Below are positions 1 through 8,408 of a stretch of DNA of 64,000 bases, piece by piece. The notes beneath the pieces were generated by a model. The model searched no databases and was not told where the DNA came from. It was given only the letters and a program-made list of their open reading frames with translations. The stretch is from Photobacterium rosenbergii (GTDB lineage Bacteria > Pseudomonadota > Gammaproteobacteria > Enterobacterales > Vibrionaceae), in the NCBI RefSeq assembly GCF_003026455.1, contig NZ_PYMB01000001.1:1054001-1118000 (forward strand). The letters run 5' to 3'. Numbering within the stretch: position 1 is the first letter of the stretch; each line of letters starts with the position of its first letter. The position numbers and the translations under genes were made by a program.

Positions 1-1387
1 CTGCGGCGCATTCCAAATCACCCCGCAGAAATACGAAAGATACACCGGTGATCTTCCTGTCATGGAAGAAGAGCGAGTTATTAGGGTTCTTGTTGCTGCT
101 GACCTAGGGTTTTACTACTTAGACAGAGGGCAACCTAAGGGTCTCATTTCTGAGATGCTACTGCTGTTTGAAAAATTCGTCATCGAAAAAACCCAGAAAA
201 AAATCCGTATACAAATCATCCCAGTAAATCGAGATCAGCTTCTACCGGCATTAAATGCCGGCATTGGCGATTTGGTCACCGCCAACCTGACGATTACACC
301 ACGACGAATGAAACAAGTGGACTTTAGCTACCCTATTCTCTCTGATATCCAAGAGTTGTTCATCACCCACTCGACTCGAAGTCCCATTACAAACATCAAG
401 CAGTTATCAAAAAAGAGTGTCTGGCTGCGTGCCAGTTCGAGCTACTACCAAAGTATTCGCCGTATCAACAAACGGCTTGAGAAACTAGGGAAAGAGCCAA
501 TGTTTGTTCATTTCCTCGAAGAAACGCTTCAGGACTTTGAGATGTTACAGATGGTCCAAGAAGGCATTATTCCTATGACGGTTCTGGATTCACACAAAGC
601 AGAATTTTGGGATTTGGTTACTGACGATTTACAGATCCACTATGAATACCCTATCCGCAAAAATGGGGCTATCGGATGGAGCTTTCGTAAAAACAGCCCT
701 GAATTTAAAGCTTTGGTGGACGAGTTCGTGGAAAACAACCGCCGGGGTACACTAAACGGCAATGTCTTGTTCAACCGCTACCTCAACAGTAAACAGTGGT
801 TCCAAAAAGTCATGAGCCCAGAGAACATTGATAAATTCAAAGAACTAGAAGATCGGTTCATTCGTTACGGTAACATGTATGATATCAACTGGTTAATTAT
901 CGCGGCTCAGGCTTATCAAGAATCAGGCTTTGATCAGTCCAAACGCTCCCATGCCGGTGCCATCGGGATCATGCAGGTACTCCCCCAGACAGCCAGCGAG
1001 CCCTACATCAATATTCGCAACATCCAAAATATCGAGAACAATATCCATGCAGGGGTCAAATATATGGATTTCATTCGCGAGAGGTATGTGACGGATGATG
1101 ACACCGACGAACTGAATCAACTCTACTTCGCACTTGCTAGCTACAACGCTGGGCCAAACAGGATAAGGCGATTAAGAAAGGTTGCTGAGGAGCGCGGTTA
1201 TGACCCAACCAAGTGGTTCAACAATGTCGAAGTGATTGTCAAAGAAGAAGTCGGCATGGAGCCTATTACTTATGTAGGGAACATCAACCGCTATTTCACC
1301 ATTTATAAGCAAATCTTTTCTTTGCAAAATGCTGCTGGACAGCGCATGGCAAGTCAAAACAGGCTACGCTTCAAACTGTCTCGCTAG
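1..1387 (+). CDS. Membrane-bound lytic transglycosylase, MltF-like (5' end outside window)
   Basis: A fused protein: an SBP_bac_3-type solute-binding domain in the first two thirds, then an SLT (lysozyme-like) transglycosylase domain. This is the architecture of MltF enzymes, which cleave the glycan strands of peptidoglycan at the inner face of the outer membrane. The predicted catalytic Glu is in the YQESGFD motif (codon at 920), followed by the typical GAIGIMQV and ASYNAGP motifs. The first ATG is at 62, but the frame stays open to base 2 and encodes CGAFQITPQKYERYTGDLPV in front of it. The true start is therefore upstream of the window, and the Cys near the edge could be a lipobox cysteine (inference). 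The 3' end is intact at TAG 1387. The upstream neighbour is not visible. Confidence 0.88.
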   Translation, partial: CGAFQITPQKYERYTGDLPVMEEERVIRVLVAADLGFYYLDRGQPKGLISEMLLLFEKFVIEKTQKKIRIQIIPVNRDQLLPALNAGIGDLVTANLTITPRRMKQVDFSYPILSDIQELFITHSTRSPITNIKQLSKKSVWLRASSSYYQSIRRINKRLEKLGKEPMFVHFLEETLQDFEMLQMVQEGIIPMTVLDSHKAEFWDLVTDDLQIHYEYPIRKNGAIGWSFRKNSPEFKALVDEFVENNRRGTLNGNVLFNRYLNSKQWFQKVMSPENIDKFKELEDRFIRYGNMYDINWLIIAAQAYQESGFDQSKRSHAGAIGIMQVLPQTASEPYINIRNIQNIENNIHAGVKYMDFIRERYVTDDDTDELNQLYFALASYNAGPNRIRRLRKVAEERGYDPTKWFNNVEVIVKEEVGMEPITYVGNINRYFTIYKQIFSLQNAAGQRMASQNRLRFKLSR

Positions 1388-1536
1388 CCAATATAATTGC
1401 TTAAATTTCACCCAAGCAACCGTAAAAAAGCATAGATGGTGAGATCAATGTCGCGCTTTCATTAACCTGTCATTTAACACCCCTAACCTTGCCAGTAAAA
1501 CGTTAAGTAATGGATCGTTCCCGTAAAGGAATAACT

Positions 1537-1559
1537 TGCTATGGGCCTCTGCCATAGCA
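1537..1559 (+). promoter_or_regulatory. Leader hairpin before the 43-codon gene
   Basis: TGCTATGG (1537-1544) pairs perfectly with CCATAGCA (1552-1559) around a 7-base loop. It lies 19 bases before the ATG of the small gene at 1579 and could belong to its 5' leader. Its role is unknown. Confidence 0.35.
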
Positions 1560-1578
1560 CTATACAAGGTGTGTAACT

Positions 1579-1710
1579 ATGGATTTACTAAACAATACAA
1601 CGATTGTGGTACCGACAGACGAAGAGCTACTGGCAGACTGCCCTGATAGCCTGAACTTGAATGATGATGAAGGCGAGTTATCTAACGAAGTCATCAACCT
1701 TTTATCATAG
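1579..1710 (+). CDS. Small acidic protein of unknown function (43 aa)
   Basis: An unrecognised 43-codon frame beginning MDLLNNTTIVVPTDEELLAD. It is strongly acidic (many Asp and Glu), has one Cys, and shows no signal peptide or membrane segment. An AAGGTG ribosome-binding site precedes the ATG at good spacing, a hairpin lies in the leader, and a perfect 12-bp inverted repeat follows the stop by 16 bases. Together these make a complete small transcription unit, the main argument that it is real. Nearby genes (transglycosylase, MarR) suggest no function. It could also be a chance frame inside a small RNA. Confidence 0.5.
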   Translation: MDLLNNTTIVVPTDEELLADCPDSLNLNDDEGELSNEVINLLS

Positions 1711-1726
1711 CCCCATCAAAGTCCTA

Positions 1727-1756
1727 AACTGCCGTATATCACTTTATACGGCAGTT
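1727..1756 (+). terminator. Terminator-like hairpin after the 43-codon gene
   Basis: AACTGCCGTATA (1727-1738) and TATACGGCAGTT (1745-1756) form a perfect 12-bp stem with a 6-base loop. The following bases are only moderately T-rich, so termination is likely but not certain. Confidence 0.6.
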
Positions 1757-1923
1757 CATTGCATTAGCATCCATAACCATCATTTCAATTACCATCACGC
1801 TCACCACTATAGACTTTGATTTGAATTTCTTTTTAATCATCAGCTTATACTCAGAGTGCTCTTCGTCTTTTCAACCCAACGCTTACAGAACCAACATTGT
1901 GTTACATTTAACCTACCACTTTA

Positions 1924-1974
1924 GTTGCACCTACAACATAATTATGGACAATACGCTCATGTTGCAGGCACAAC
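1924..1974. promoter_or_regulatory. Pair of palindromic operator candidates upstream of marR
   Basis: Two copies of one palindromic pattern lie 37 bases apart centre to centre: GTTGCACCTACAAC (1924-1937) and GTTGCAGGCACAAC (1961-1974). Each has GTTG and CAAC half sites spaced by six bases. TTG-N-CAA palindromes are common MarR-family operators, and the marR gene starts 60 bases downstream, so autoregulation is the simplest reading. The rest of 1711-2033 shows nothing else clear. Confidence 0.5.
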
Positions 1975-2033
1975 AAGTGTAGGGTTATTTCCCAAAGCCA
2001 CGTACAATTGAGTAAAACTAGAGTTAAAGTGCA

Positions 2034-2498
2034 GTGAATATGGACTCAAATGATAACTACCCAAATTTGCCTATTGCAAAAAGCCTCGAGCAATCCCCGT
2101 TCTTTATGATGGGCGTTGTACACCGACACTTTCGAAATCAAGCTCAGAAAGAGCTAATGGCAAATTACGACATCACGACTGAAATGCAGAAAGCTTTAGA
2201 GGTCATAAATTGCTTTGAACCAATAAGCCAGCAAAAACTTGCTGATGCATTGATGAATGAAAGAAGTGCAACAAAACGATTAGTAGACAACTTAATTAAG
2301 CGTAATTTAGTAACAACAATAAAAGATGAAAACAACCAAAAGCATAAATTACTTACGCTGACTGAAGAAGGTACAAAAACACGAAAGCTTGGTGATATTA
2401 TTATGCAGAAGCTAGAAAGAAAATGGTTATCCTCTTTAGAGAGTAACGAAATAGAATCAATTATAACCATTTGTAATAAACTATCTAGCAACATTTAG
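2034..2498 (+). CDS. MarR-family transcriptional regulator
   Basis: A 154-residue protein of usual MarR length. A winged helix-turn-helix spans roughly residues 60-115: ISQQKLADALMNERSATKRLV as recognition region and a KDENNQKHKLLTLTEEG wing. It is expected to bind DNA as a dimer and respond to a small ligand. The frame opens with GTG at 2034; an ATG two codons later (2040) is an equally good start, and no strong ribosome-binding site decides between them. The gene heads a same-strand group with the porin and DoxX genes, so control of that porin is plausible. Base composition is more AT-rich than the genes from 4 kb on. Confidence 0.85.
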   Translation: MNMDSNDNYPNLPIAKSLEQSPFFMMGVVHRHFRNQAQKELMANYDITTEMQKALEVINCFEPISQQKLADALMNERSATKRLVDNLIKRNLVTTIKDENNQKHKLLTLTEEGTKTRKLGDIIMQKLERKWLSSLESNEIESIITICNKLSSNI

Positions 2499-2510
2499 CA
2501 TCGCTTTTAT

Positions 2511-2545
2511 TGATTTACTGACTTTTTATTAAGGTCAGTAAATCA
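2511..2545 (+). terminator. Hairpin between marR and the porin gene
   Basis: TGATTTACTGAC (2511-2522) pairs perfectly with GTCAGTAAATCA (2534-2545). No run of T follows. It could end the marR transcript or be an operator for the porin. Confidence 0.45.
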
Positions 2546-2611
2546 CTACATCTATAAAAAAATCATAATTTCATTTTCATATTTAATTACTTTTGTCCTG
2601 TCGAGGAAATA

Positions 2612-3643
2612 ATGAAGAAGTATCTAGCGCTTGCCACATTATTCTGTGGTTTCTCTAGTCATGCCGTTGAGTTAACTGACAATATTAATATTGTTGGTTT
2701 ACTGGGTGCCTATCAAACTAATGGAGGTCCATTAGCTGAAGGTTCTCAAGACGGTAACCCTATTGAAGCAAAAGTTAGACTTAATGGTTTAGCCAATTTT
2801 GACATCAATGATGACTGGGCTGTTTTTGGTCGTATGGAGTATGACCTTAACTTTCTTAACCTTAAGGAAGGGACAGAAGTAAAAAACGGTAAGCTGCGGA
2901 AACGCTATGAATACATTGGTGTCAGCCATACTGACCTTGGTAGCCTGTGGTTCGGTAAAGACTGGGGGGCAACCTATGCCCATATGCCCATTCTAAAAAT
3001 GCGATACCTAGGCTTTCAAGATGTCGCAGCAGGGCAGGCTACATGGCGCAACAGTGATACCCTTCTTTATAAAAACAGTATTGGTGATTGGGGGTTTGTT
3101 GCTTCCACCCAACTATCAGACTCTACCCGTAATTTTGATTATAAAGATGATGCCTTCACCACTGATGGCAATGCATTCACCATTACTTATGGCGCCTCTC
3201 CTTTTTATGGTGACGGATTTGGCATAGGTTATTCATACCATGATGCGGGTTTATATGGTCCAAATGGTGGACTTTATAAAGATAAAGGTGATGCGACACA
3301 TAATATTGGGGCAAATTATCGTCAAGGCCCTTGGTATATTGGCGCCACGATTGCAAAGTCAGAATTAAATGACAATGCCAAAAGCGCTGATCTAAATAAA
3401 TATACTTGGGACATTGCTGCTGAATATGCAGTAAATGATAAATTATCCATTGTTCTCCACCACGCACAAATTTATGGGCGGTGGGGCGCAGAAAATGAAC
3501 GCTTTGTAGGCTACGGCGTTCATTATAATGCCTTCGATATTTTACCTTCTCTATTCCTTTTTGCTGAGGGCCGTATTTCTGATGGTGGCGATAGCGGAAC
3601 CATAGAAGATACTCATGTTGCTGGCATCGAATACATATTTTAA
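2612..3643 (+). CDS. Outer-membrane porin, Gram-negative general porin type
   Basis: 343 residues with an N-terminal signal peptide (MKKYLALATLFCGFSSHA, cleavage near residue 18). The mature chain alternates polar and hydrophobic residues, as in a beta-barrel, and ends in a C-terminal Phe (IEYIF), the outer-membrane assembly signal. LGSLWFGKDWG and the frequent aromatic girdle residues fit trimeric porins of the OmpC/OmpF class. The likely role is passive diffusion of small solutes; the substrate is unknown. The start follows a GAGGAAA ribosome-binding site. DoxX follows after 19 bases, suggesting one transcript, and the MarR gene upstream is a likely regulator. Confidence 0.82.
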   Translation: MKKYLALATLFCGFSSHAVELTDNINIVGLLGAYQTNGGPLAEGSQDGNPIEAKVRLNGLANFDINDDWAVFGRMEYDLNFLNLKEGTEVKNGKLRKRYEYIGVSHTDLGSLWFGKDWGATYAHMPILKMRYLGFQDVAAGQATWRNSDTLLYKNSIGDWGFVASTQLSDSTRNFDYKDDAFTTDGNAFTITYGASPFYGDGFGIGYSYHDAGLYGPNGGLYKDKGDATHNIGANYRQGPWYIGATIAKSELNDNAKSADLNKYTWDIAAEYAVNDKLSIVLHHAQIYGRWGAENERFVGYGVHYNAFDILPSLFLFAEGRISDGGDSGTIEDTHVAGIEYIF

Positions 3644-3662
3644 TTGTAGTTAAAGGTATAAT

Positions 3663-4097
3663 ATGGACATTTCAAAATTTAAACCATTATTCAAAGTTTC
3701 AGAAAATAGCAACTTAGAGCTTATTTTCCGCCTCATGGTAGGTTTCATCATGCTCTACCATGGCTTTCATAAATTAATGAACCCAATGGGCCTAGTACCT
3801 TTTCTTGAAATGAAAGGCATCCCGTTTCCTGTTTTGAGTGCAATCCTTGCGGCGATTACTGAGTTCTTTGGCGGTCTGGCCCTGATGCTGGGCTTGGCGA
3901 CCAGATTGGCCGCCCTTGGGTTGGCAGTGTGCATGGTTGTCGCCATCATCACTATGGGTGGTTTCAGCGCTGGCTTAAACTCACTCAACGGTGGCCTTGA
4001 GTACCAATGGACACTGCTATCTGTTTTCGCTTTCTTTGTATTCTCAGGAGCGGGCAAAGCGTCATTGGATCAGTTTATCTGGAACCGCATCCGCTAA
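3663..4097 (+). CDS. DoxX-family inner-membrane protein
   Basis: 144 residues with four hydrophobic segments and the DoxX hallmarks RLMVGFIMLYHGFHKL near the N-terminus and a small-residue-rich ITEFFGGLALMLGLATRLAA segment. DoxX proteins are small integral membrane proteins, some linked to oxidative stress or sulfur metabolism; the exact role here is unknown. An AAAGGT site precedes the ATG. It sits 19 bases after the porin gene and probably shares its transcript. Confidence 0.85.
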   Translation: MDISKFKPLFKVSENSNLELIFRLMVGFIMLYHGFHKLMNPMGLVPFLEMKGIPFPVLSAILAAITEFFGGLALMLGLATRLAALGLAVCMVVAIITMGGFSAGLNSLNGGLEYQWTLLSVFAFFVFSGAGKASLDQFIWNRIR

Positions 4098-4103
4098 CAA
4101 AAA

Positions 4104-4148
4104 CACAAGGTGCACTCGCTTAATGGCTTTAAGCTTGTGCACCTGGCT
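4104..4148. terminator. Convergent terminator between doxX and the GNAT gene
   Basis: AGGTGCAC (4108-4115) pairs with GTGCACCT (4137-4144), with an inner stem GCTTAA/TTAAGC. The hairpin overlaps the end of the minus-strand GNAT gene and can serve both directions. Confidence 0.5.
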
Positions 4149-4626
4149 TTATTCTCGACATCAGCACCATGTCGATATACTTACCAGCTTTGAACGTACT
4201 CAGTCGCTTGATCCCTTCCGTTTCAAACCCAACCTTATGGTACAGCGCACACGCAGTTTCATTATCGGCATGGACTTCCAACTCCAGACGGATCAAATTT
4301 AACCAATTGTCCGCCTGCTCAACCGCTTTTTCCATAAGGTATCGCCCTACCCCTTTTCCTTGGCTGGAAGGGTGTACGGCTATCGCCACAAAGGCCGCAT
4401 GTCGGTCCCTCACCTTGTTAGTCATAAACAAGGTTACATGGCCAACGACCCTACCATCGACTTCAGCAACAAGGGTATAGTTATCAGGGTTATCAAATAG
4501 CTGTGCGACTGTATCCGAGCTCAAATAGGGTAGCTGGGAGGTATTTTCCGTCACTTCTGGTAATCGGTAAATATCGAACAAATCGCCATTGTCCGTTTTT
4601 TCATAGTGCCTAATCGATATTTCCAC
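4129..4626 (-). CDS. GNAT-family N-acetyltransferase
   Basis: 165 residues with the GNAT fold. The acetyl-CoA binding motif A is VHPSSQGKGVGRYLMEKAVEQA (Q/RxxGxG/A type), followed by a C-terminal ALYHKVGFETEG motif. It transfers an acetyl group from acetyl-CoA to an amine; the substrate is unknown. Translation starts at GTG 4626 behind an AAGGAT site. It is the last of three closely spaced minus-strand genes (FAH-family, DUF3820, GNAT) with gaps of 44 and 23 bases, so co-transcription is likely. Confidence 0.88.
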   Translation of the reverse strand: MEISIRHYEKTDNGDLFDIYRLPEVTENTSQLPYLSSDTVAQLFDNPDNYTLVAEVDGRVVGHVTLFMTNKVRDRHAAFVAIAVHPSSQGKGVGRYLMEKAVEQADNWLNLIRLELEVHADNETACALYHKVGFETEGIKRLSTFKAGKYIDMVLMSRIKPGAQA

Positions 4627-4649
4627 AACAATCCTTTTTCTATAATGCT

Positions 4650-4865
4650 CTAATCTCGTCTCAATGGGCGTATAACGCTCTCCAGCCCTTCGATTTTCAT
4701 CTCCAAGGCTAATGCCATCAGCAGACCCAATTCACCTTCGGGAAAGCCTTTTTTCTGAAACCACAACAGGTATTCTTCCGGCAGGTCAATGATGACCCGC
4801 CCGGCATACTTGCCAAATGGCATCTTCACATTGGCTAACTTTACGATTTTTTCTTTATCAAACAC
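4650..4865 (-). CDS. DUF3820-family small protein
   Basis: 71 residues with the compact DUF3820 signature: MPFGKYAGRVIIDLPEEYLLW followed by a KGFPEGELG segment. Members of this family are small soluble proteins of uncertain role. Translation starts at GTG 4865 with a weak ribosome-binding site. It lies between the FAH-family enzyme and the acetyltransferase and is probably translated from their shared message. Confidence 0.8.
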   Translation of the reverse strand: MFDKEKIVKLANVKMPFGKYAGRVIIDLPEEYLLWFQKKGFPEGELGLLMALALEMKIEGLESVIRPLRRD

Positions 4866-4909
4866 GTTTCGCTATTCTCATTACGGTATGTCATAGGCAT
4901 TTCAAAGCC

Positions 4910-5527
4910 CTAACTAGCTACCCAGCAAGCGGAAACGATAGCTTGCTCCCCAGCTATTACCTGCGCCTTAAACTGACTGCCAGCCTTGACTTTACCCACA
5001 CCAGAAGGTGTACCTGTCATCACAATATCACCATCATTAAGCGTCATGAAGGTTTGAACTTCTTGTAAAATCACGTCAGGTGAATAAATCATCAATGAAA
5101 CAGTCCCTGATTGGGTCAATTCATCATCAATAAACAGTCGTAAGCCTAGCTCACCCAAATCTTCTGAAGGCAAAGGAACAAACTCACTAAACAGGGCTGA
5201 ACCATCAAATGCTTTGCTACGCTCCCAAGGCAACCCTTTTTCTTTTAGTTTGCTTTGAACGCCGCGCTTGGTGAGATCGAGCCCCACTGCGACAGCATCA
5301 AAGCGGCCATTGCGGTAAAGGTAAGACAGCTCCGCCTCGTAATGAAGCTCATCACCGCGATGAGCAGCTAGCAGCCCCTCGGAGATCGCTGAATTAGGTT
5401 TGGTGAAGAGTACCATCTCATCAGGGACTTCATTACCTAACTCATGGATATGAGCAACGTAATTACGCCCCACACACACAACTTTGTTTGGCGTAACGGC
5501 TTGTTTGTCGACGATAACTGTTTTCAT
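4910..5527 (-). CDS. Fumarylacetoacetate hydrolase-family protein
   Basis: 205 residues forming a single FAH domain. It has the N-terminal KVVCVGRNYVAHIHELGNEVP motif, the metal-binding HYEAELSY (Glu-x-Glu) with a later AVGLDLT Asp, and GTPSGVG near the C-terminus. Short members of this family hydrolyse acylpyruvates or decarboxylate oxaloacetate with Mg2+ in the cytoplasm; the substrate here cannot be read from sequence. The start is preceded by AAGGGA. It is first in the minus-strand group with the DUF3820 and GNAT genes. Confidence 0.87.
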   Translation of the reverse strand: MKTVIVDKQAVTPNKVVCVGRNYVAHIHELGNEVPDEMVLFTKPNSAISEGLLAAHRGDELHYEAELSYLYRNGRFDAVAVGLDLTKRGVQSKLKEKGLPWERSKAFDGSALFSEFVPLPSEDLGELGLRLFIDDELTQSGTVSLMIYSPDVILQEVQTFMTLNDGDIVMTGTPSGVGKVKAGSQFKAQVIAGEQAIVSACWVAS

Positions 5528-5573
5528 TTCAATCCCTTTCTACATTTCCTTGAAATAGCAAAGTATCACCGAT

Positions 5574-5600
5574 AAAAAAAGCCGACAATGGTCGGCTTTG
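5574..5600 (-). terminator. Intrinsic terminator after yceI-like gene
   Basis: AAAGCCGAC (5578-5586) pairs with GTCGGCTTT (5591-5599) around a 4-base loop. On the minus strand the stem runs into a T tract (the A run at 5574-5580), so it ends the minus-strand transcript from the YceI gene. Confidence 0.85.
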
Positions 5601-5660
5601 AAAAAATAAGCATAAAGGGTATTGGCTTTAGATATAGTTCACCAACTCTTATTTACTTCA

Positions 5661-6260
5661 TTAATCGGCAACAAATACCAAGTTGGCATTGACCGGGACC
5701 GTCAATAAAATCGAGTTTAATTTTGCGATTTCTTTAAGCTTGCCTACCCCTTCATCGAGGCCAAAACTGCCTGCTTGCACTTCTACCGGGGTAATTGTAG
5801 AAACCAGTAAACCGCCTTCATCCAGGCCAGTGACTTGCACCTTGGCATTCAGCGTTTCTTCCTTACCATGCAGATCGAGCTTAAATTCAACGTCTTGTAC
5901 CAAGGTTTCCCCGGCCCCTAACCCGCTGATTGCTTCGCTATCTACTTTGGCTTCTATATTCGTTAGTGGAAACTTTTCAGTATGAAAAAGCTCTTTCTTC
6001 ATGCGCTCATCACGGATCTGAATCTTGGTATCAACGCTGGTTAAATCAATCGATAGCGATACATCTCCACTATCTGAAATAGAGCCACTTAGGTTGCGAA
6101 AACCATGTTGTTCCATCACGCTATCATTTTTGACCGATGAAAAGCCGACCGAGGAGTTAGTACCGTCTAACTTCCAACCGGCCCAAACACTGCTAGCACT
6201 CAATATCAAAGCCGCAGAAACACCACCCATCATTAGTTGCTTCTTCCACGTTACCGCCAT
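5661..6260 (-). CDS. YceI-family periplasmic lipid-binding-type protein
   Basis: 199 residues with a Sec signal peptide of about 27 residues ending in SSVWA. The YceI-like domain follows (WKLDGTNSSVGFSSVKND at its start; ERMKKELFHTEKFP in the middle). The family folds as a lipocalin-like barrel binding an isoprenoid in the periplasm; its role is unclear. The start follows GAAGGGGAAG. The PhoD-like gene ends 60 bases upstream on the same strand, so read-through is possible. Confidence 0.88.
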   Translation of the reverse strand: MAVTWKKQLMMGGVSAALILSASSVWAGWKLDGTNSSVGFSSVKNDSVMEQHGFRNLSGSISDSGDVSLSIDLTSVDTKIQIRDERMKKELFHTEKFPLTNIEAKVDSEAISGLGAGETLVQDVEFKLDLHGKEETLNAKVQVTGLDEGGLLVSTITPVEVQAGSFGLDEGVGKLKEIAKLNSILLTVPVNANLVFVAD

Positions 6261-6320
6261 TGACTTCCCCTTCTATTGTTATTTCTTTGAAATATCACTT
6301 AGAAAATATAGGTCAGTAAT

Positions 6321-8306
6321 TTATTTAGCGTTAATGGGTGGAAAGCTCACCCTCTCCCCTTCGGCAGTCAAAATCGCGATATCGACAGGCTTTCCTTCGC
6401 TATCCAGCCTAACTTCACCGATAGCACTTCGATTGATTAGGCGATGATTGCCCGGCAAGTCAGGATCGCGCTTGAAGATTTTAAGGCGCTTACGTTTGGT
6501 GAGCCAATTAAGTGGCGAGCGAGGACTATAGAGCATCCGGTCCATGAAATCACAAACCCGCAGCAAGGCATTAGGGAACTCATTTTTTATGCCACTCGAG
6601 GTGATCTGGTAAATGTTGGGGCTACAGTTTCGAAAACGTAGCTTAACGTCATAGGCAAACGAATAGTGCACATCACCAGAGAGGATCACAAAGTTCGTCG
6701 GTGTTTTGGTATGGGTGAAGATACTAATCAGGGTATTGGCCGAACCCGGGTGTGCCATCCAATTTTCGGCATCGATTAGCAGTGGTTGCCCTAACCATGT
6801 CATCCCGCGCTGCAAAGACTCAATGAACTTCACCCCGAACATAGGCGCAGCAGAAACCAAGATGACCGCCGGTTCATTCATCAAAGACATTTGCAACTCA
6901 CTGAGTGCTTCCCAGTCCATCAAACCAGACGGCTTGTTCATCTTGGACTCCGAACGCCAGCGGCGAGTCCGGGTATCTAAGACCAGCATTTTCGGCGTCG
7001 TATTGATAGTGTAATGCCATTGCTCAAACCGGTAGAGGTAGTCAATCAGGCTATCTTGGCTATCGCTGCCAGGCTGATTGAAATAGGTATCTACATGGCT
7101 ATGAAATATGGAGTCAAAATTCTCAGGTGCATTACCCCAGCCCTGACATAGCCAGTAACTGATCAAGCCGTTACCAATAATCCGCCTTGAGAAATGATTA
7201 TGATAAGCCGCTTGTTCCCAACCCACTGTCAGATTCCAATCGTCCGTTATATCGTGATCATCAAAAATCATATAGGTAGGAATATGTGCCATTAAGCGAC
7301 GAACTTGAGGTAACCCTTCGACAAACTGATCGATCTGCACTTTTTCATCAGCCCAAAGGGTTTGCCACCTAGCTTCTAAGGTATTAACTTCTAAGGTATT
7401 TGATTCCAACGTATTGCCAGGCCATTGAAATCTATTTTTCTCTAGCCGGGAGTTATCAACCAGTTTCCACAGTTCTGGCGACCACACCAGCAAGTACATG
7501 GCGTTAAATTCACTCAGGGTGATCAAGTGATTTCCTGATTCACGGGAGCTAAAAACTGGAGACTTGCGCCTCAACCAATTAGCAACGCTAGGAAAACGCT
7601 CAATGATGTCTTCACCGCCTTCTAGGTATTGAGGTAACAGTTTGTCCCTGCCATAGAAGTTATCAACATGATTGAGTAATTCCTTGGTATTGGCGACCGG
7701 CGCCTTGTCGAAATCTTCATCATAAAGCCCAAGCAAATCGATAACCTGATGGATACTATCAAGGGTTGAGCCAGCAACATGATCGGCATAGATTTGATCA
7801 CCGCTCATCATGAGCAATGATGGCCTGTCAGTAATGTTTTGGCCTGCAACTTTGACATCCGCCGCCACAAGGCTGTCTTTGCTAGGATAATGCGGATTTC
7901 GGCAAGAGCCATGCATCACATAGTCAGCTTGAGTCCGAATGATAAAGGCTGGGCGTGATTCCCCCTCATAGAGCAGATCAGGCATAAGCTCAGTGATTAA
8001 GCCATCCTGTGTTTCAATTTGGTACTCCAATGGAGTATCAGCAGGAAACTCACCGCTAAAAGTCACTTGGTATACCCAAGCGCGCACACCAATTTGGATA
8101 TGCTTACCTTGCGAAAGACAGCCTGAAAACAGCTCCCTTTGGTTTGTTTGCTGGTAGAGAGTAAAACTTCCTTCAAGAGGGCGTGAGACCGCAAACCACA
8201 ACGTCAACTCGCGAGGTGTTACCTTGCGCAATATTGGCCCAGCAAGAACAAGGGGCAAAGGCTTTGAGGTGGCTTGGCTTGTTGTTAGTGGTGATTCGAC
8301 GGTCAT
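6321..8306 (-). CDS. PhoD-like metallophosphatase
   Basis: 661 residues. A beta-rich N-terminal domain (about 1-115) is followed by a PhoD-type metallophosphoesterase domain. The metal-site motifs are MSGDQIYADHV, IFDDHDITDDWN and SGDVHYSFAYDV. Enzymes of this class hydrolyse phosphodiesters or monoesters using Fe/Ca or similar metals. Known secreted PhoD proteins carry a Tat signal; none is visible here, so a cytoplasmic location is suggested. The ribosome-binding site is weak. A repeated stretch near the middle (NTLESNTLEVNTLEA) is a low-complexity insertion. The YceI gene lies 60 bases downstream. Confidence 0.85.
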   Translation of the reverse strand: MTVESPLTTSQATSKPLPLVLAGPILRKVTPRELTLWFAVSRPLEGSFTLYQQTNQRELFSGCLSQGKHIQIGVRAWVYQVTFSGEFPADTPLEYQIETQDGLITELMPDLLYEGESRPAFIIRTQADYVMHGSCRNPHYPSKDSLVAADVKVAGQNITDRPSLLMMSGDQIYADHVAGSTLDSIHQVIDLLGLYDEDFDKAPVANTKELLNHVDNFYGRDKLLPQYLEGGEDIIERFPSVANWLRRKSPVFSSRESGNHLITLSEFNAMYLLVWSPELWKLVDNSRLEKNRFQWPGNTLESNTLEVNTLEARWQTLWADEKVQIDQFVEGLPQVRRLMAHIPTYMIFDDHDITDDWNLTVGWEQAAYHNHFSRRIIGNGLISYWLCQGWGNAPENFDSIFHSHVDTYFNQPGSDSQDSLIDYLYRFEQWHYTINTTPKMLVLDTRTRRWRSESKMNKPSGLMDWEALSELQMSLMNEPAVILVSAAPMFGVKFIESLQRGMTWLGQPLLIDAENWMAHPGSANTLISIFTHTKTPTNFVILSGDVHYSFAYDVKLRFRNCSPNIYQITSSGIKNEFPNALLRVCDFMDRMLYSPRSPLNWLTKRKRLKIFKRDPDLPGNHRLINRSAIGEVRLDSEGKPVDIAILTAEGERVSFPPINAK

Positions 8307-8408
8307 AGCTTGGCAGTACTCTTTACTTCTTTATTTTTCACGGTGATATAGGTACGACATTAGCAGCAAGAAATTGTTTAATAAACATAACTAGAAATTG
8401 ATATGGTG

